Shown here: positions 46,386 through 64,000 of the stretch, in pieces
Numbering within the stretch: position 1 is the first letter of the stretch
Layout of the letters: every line of letters starts with the position of its first letter
Assembly: GCA_964035545.1 (NCBI GenBank)
Contig: OZ037770.1
Span: 7,516,527-7,580,526, forward strand
From: Bugula neritina
Lineage: Eukaryota > Bryozoa > Gymnolaemata > Cheilostomatida > Bugulidae
DNA length: 64,000 nucleotides
Direction of reading: 5' to 3'
Program-made: the position numbers and the translations under genes
The notes under the pieces: model-generated
What the model saw: only the letters and a program-made list of their open reading frames with translations
The model's database searches: none
Told to the model about the DNA's origin: nothing

Positions 46386-49300
46386 TTTGTTTTAATTTAG
46401 CTGAACTTAAATTCTTAGCAAAGGCGAAGGTATAACAGTCATCTCAAGGGTAAATTTCCATGTATGATGAGAGTACATAGTATTAGCAGGTACTTGATTG
46501 TACTAGAATACTGACCTGCATTTGGCTGCCAGCTTCGAAGAAGCCTGATGAAAATAAATGCACTCTGGGCATTCTTTCATGTAGAAGCAGACCATTTGGC
46601 TACAGATAACACATCAAGTGATGGAAACTAATACAGCAAACTTTTTGTATATACATTATTATATGTAATTGAAAATATCTGCTTCTGCATGAATAATATT
46701 ATAATGGTGCAAGTTTTAAGAGAAGCACTGTGGTTTTACTAGCATGTAAACTTTTGTCTAAGAGTTTTTTTTTCAATTTTTCTTCAAGACTTGACTTCTC
46801 ACTTTTTATTGTTATAAACCTAACTTAGTTTTTATTAATTTGAGAGCAGTTTTAGAGCTGACGTTATCTGAGACAGAGTGGTTTATGATCAGCACCAACA
46901 GAGTCCCGACGAAAGAAGTGCTACTAGACTATATTCTGTCACTGTACTGCACTTCACTGTAGCATCAAGTATCCTAGTATATAGCTACTCTCTTGCTGCA
47001 GCAGGCAATTTGCTTCTTTATCTAAGTCAGCACCTTCTGTCAGCCAGCTAAGGCCATCGGAGCTGTTTATGCAAAACATTACATGACGTCTATTTCTAAT
47101 GCATAGAAAGAGGGAGGTAACTCCTGTAGACAGTACAGTACGTGGAGCCTAGGCAAGAAATGGAACTAATGTTTATTGCAACATCACAAGAATTTGGCTG
47201 ATAACTCTAATAATATAATGTATTTCATTGACCAAACATTTATCATGATTAATTGTTGGTGAAACCAAGTAGTTGGCATGCAGTGAGATGATACATACAC
47301 CTGCCCACTGGTCGAGAATTATAATTATATTACTTTGTGTGTAGGCAGGTTTTTAAAAAGCAATCATGCAGTAAATCTTGAATCAAATTGTATAACTATT
47401 TAGTGAAATTCGGTAGATGACAGCTTCTCCCAGTGAAGTAGCTGCAGTAATGGAGAGAAAAACCTGTGTTCTAGGTTAGAAATGTAGCAAAAAAGCTATG
47501 CTCTGGAAAAAATTTCAATCACACCCCAAACCACAGAACCAAATAAATTTGAAGAACTTGGGCTATCTCAATTTCTCGCCTCCTAAATGCTCCTAGCTGC
47601 AGCTTATGGGCTGTTTAGTGTAGAATATAGCCCTTTGATTCTGTCACACCTAGTTGCACACCAATGCTTCCACACTAATAATAAATAATAATTAATGAAA
47701 CTTATCAAATCCTAAGGCTACAAATGAATTGTTTGTGGTTTTAGTTGATGATTTTACTGGATGATTTGACCAATGACATCAAAAGATAGATTTGTGTGCG
47801 CCTGACATTCCATTAGCAATTCAGACCAGACAGTTTGAGCAAACTGGCAACGCGTGCTGGAGAGAAACACATCTAGGGATAACACTGGACTAGTAACTTC
47901 ATATTTCACTCATTTCTCACTATCCAGGTACGCAATAGTTCCAACTCTTTTTGAACTAAAATACCTTACTGCATGTGTTGTGAAGTACAGGATGAATCTA
48001 CAAGCACTAGCAGATATAATTCTGAACTCAGGTAGAGAGGTAGGAGCAATAGCAGAACAATTGATAAAATAATTTGCTCTAAATAAGAAGTATCACAAAA
48101 GAAATTATTTTCTTGCAAATTTGTTCATCAAAGTTGAACATCCCAAACTAAAATTTGTAAAGACAGTTGAAAAACTTGGGTTGTTTAAATTATTGCACCG
48201 AATCGAGATAGTCTAGCTGGTTGGTTGGTTGTTTAGTGGTAGTTGGCTGGTGGTGTTGGGTAGTGCACCATAGATATATAACTCACAATACAAGTTTTAC
48301 TTAAAATTACTGTAAGTAGCAACTATTTGTTACTTTAAGCCCAAACTTAAATATAACATTATACTTTAAAAACTTGATTCAAAGAACCAACGTTATCAAA
48401 TGTTTTGTAAACCTCAATATTCCCTTTCCAGGGAAAGGAAGGAAAATGCCAACGAGCTGCAATAACATTTCATTTATCTGCAGCACAAAGCAACTGTTTA
48501 AGTGTTGAATTACAGGGCTTATAAAAAATGGGAAGCTGATATTTCTCTTTCAAACTAATTTAGGATGCGGCCATAATGAATCTTCAGTCTGTTGGGTAGT
48601 GTTACCATGAGTAGCCAAATTCCAGCAATCTCTATTTCTCATATATTATTAGTAGTCAGTATTTGTGTACTGAGTAAAATATGTTTAAGCTCTCAAGTAT
48701 ACAGTAGGTAATAGCCATAGGAGAGTGTATACAGAGGTGAACATTTTCAGTTATTTAACTCAAATAGTTCAACCTGTGCCAGTGCCCATTAACCAGCCTG
48801 TGCTACTGACCATCTTTGTGATCTGTAATTGTTATTTTCCAGCAACAGTTTCTGGGATACAAATCTATAGATATGTCAAGATGAACACTCCAATAATCTG
48901 TGTAAATGTAGTAATGTGTGATTGTCTATAGAAATTAAAACTGAGTGGCAGAGGTTGCTTGGAAATGTGTGCGTGTGTTTAGTTGGCTGTAATGCATGTA
49001 TGTATAACCATGCATTCAGGATATAATTTAAAAAAATTGATTCATTGAAAATGATCAAGCAGCTGTAGAGTTTGAGCCATTCTTTGCCCTTAAACTTCAA
49101 GCATTTGCAGTCATCTGGCTATACTAGTCGTAGTTCTGTCTGGCTGTGGTGCGTCAAGCTATCATTACATAACACATGTACTCTTTTTCTCTGTAGTTTA
49201 CAGCTCACACCCTTCTAATAGATAGTGTCTTCTTCTACAAAGCAGTATGAATAAATTATCAGATAAAAATTAGACTACCTGTTTATTACATGTCTTGGTA

Positions 49301-49671
49301 TTACATTCAGATTGATCTTCTATAAAGCCATAATTAATATCATGGCAATAATTCAGAGCAACTACTACGTATATGGCACTGTAGCCAATAAAGTTTATAA
49401 GCCAATGGTTATAGCACTATTACTCACTGATTAATGTCAGCATTATACTAATACCAACATTATCTATCTGCTAATACTACAATAACATCAACTAAAATAG
49501 TAAAATAAAAAATTAACTGTAATGTCCACAAAAGTTATTAATATTTCATTATACACCCCAAGCTTTGATCAGCTGTGGTCATCTGTACTTCCCTAACCTT
49601 GAGGAAAATATGGCTTAATCAGTTTTCAGCTGCATAGCTGACACTATACAAATGTTGCCTTGACAAATATC

Positions 49672-50350
<679 letters not shown>

Positions 50351-50952
50351 ATATTTTGCTACAAGATTGGGGCATGCAAGGATTTAACTCTGGGTACAAC
50401 ATCGGAATTATTGCTTTGTTGAAGACTTAAGGAGCAGTAAACCTTTTGAAAGTAGGAACTTACAATTGAGTTGTCTCCCCTCCCCATAGCTTTTTTTGAA
50501 ATTAGTATTTCTATGTCAGCATGAGAACCCAATCTAATTTTCTACCTGAGACTTAAATGGGCCTTCTATGGTTGATAGTGAGTATCATCACCTCATGTAT
50601 GCTAGACTGTCTATAACTAACTATCCAAGGGCAATGTGTGAGACGGTGTGGCTATCTAAACAGATTCAACATGTTTCTCCCTCTTCTAAGATATGTTCAA
50701 CTATAAATAGAAGTATTATATAAAAGTACTTCTATCTTATATTTGACTTCCAAACTTGAGAAAAGTTGTTTGCAGTTGGTTTTGGCTCATTACTTTTCAT
50801 AACATAAATTCAGTGTATAATTCAAAATTAGCAACCAATAAATATTCATGGTATTTTGTCATATAATAAAATGCTTCACAATAAGCTGAAGGCAACAAAC
50901 TCCTTTTTTTGCATATTAGGCTATACAACATGTGTTGTAGGTTTGCCAGCTT

Positions 50953-50960
50953 TATATAAA
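50953..50960 (+). promoter_or_regulatory. TATA box of the ABCG transporter gene
   Basis: TATATAAAGG stands 76 bases upstream of the ATG at 51029. An initiator-like TTTCAGTT follows about 30 bases later (50984-50991), the normal spacing. Confidence 0.6.
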
Positions 50961-51028
50961 GGTGTTATTTATTAGGGGAGGCATTTCAGTTCAGGAGAAG
51001 TTTTAGAGGTGACAAGAAGTGATTTAAG

Positions 51029-64000
<12,972 letters not shown>

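Overview
This is an AT-rich eukaryotic window. Its genes are split into short exons with GT-AG introns, and intron phases match across every junction I joined. It comes from an animal, because it holds a CUB-type receptor, a class-3 lipase with a PSI domain, an ABCG half-transporter, a glutamate/cysteine-sulfinate decarboxylase-like enzyme, a tRNA-derived SINE, an RTE retrotransposon and a Penelope-like element. A marine invertebrate, perhaps a spiralian, is my guess; the sequence alone does not prove it.

Layout. (1) 409-8630, plus strand: 3' seven exons of a single-pass receptor with a CUB-like ectodomain and a tyrosine-rich, SH3-ligand-bearing tail; its 5' end is outside the window. (2) 11581-19243, plus: a complete eight-exon type I membrane protein with an unrecognised ectodomain. 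(3) 26988-20868, minus: a complete 11-exon PLP-dependent decarboxylase of the GAD/CSAD/GADL1 group (523 aa). (4) 38908-32255, minus: a complete seven-exon secreted PSI plus lipase protein (395 aa). (5) 38.9-51.0 kb: about 12 kb with no gene I can support, holding a SINE and microsatellites. (6) 51029-64000, plus: 14 exons of an ABCG half-transporter that runs off the window end.

The five genes do not form an obvious pathway; each is a separate unit with its own introns.

The most striking property is tandem repeats. Nearly every large intron carries a mini- or microsatellite, several within tens of bases of a splice site. Two arrays were evidently born from a functional splice donor and repeat it: 51 units of exactly 32 bp in the receptor gene (4766-6397), and 26-bp units giving seven donor copies in the decarboxylase gene (23675-23836). 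A second highlight is a Penelope-like element fragment in an ABCG intron whose 3' end carries a complete hammerhead ribozyme core (60516-60572). All exon joins were done by hand from splice consensus, phase and protein-family motifs; no database search or transcript data were available.
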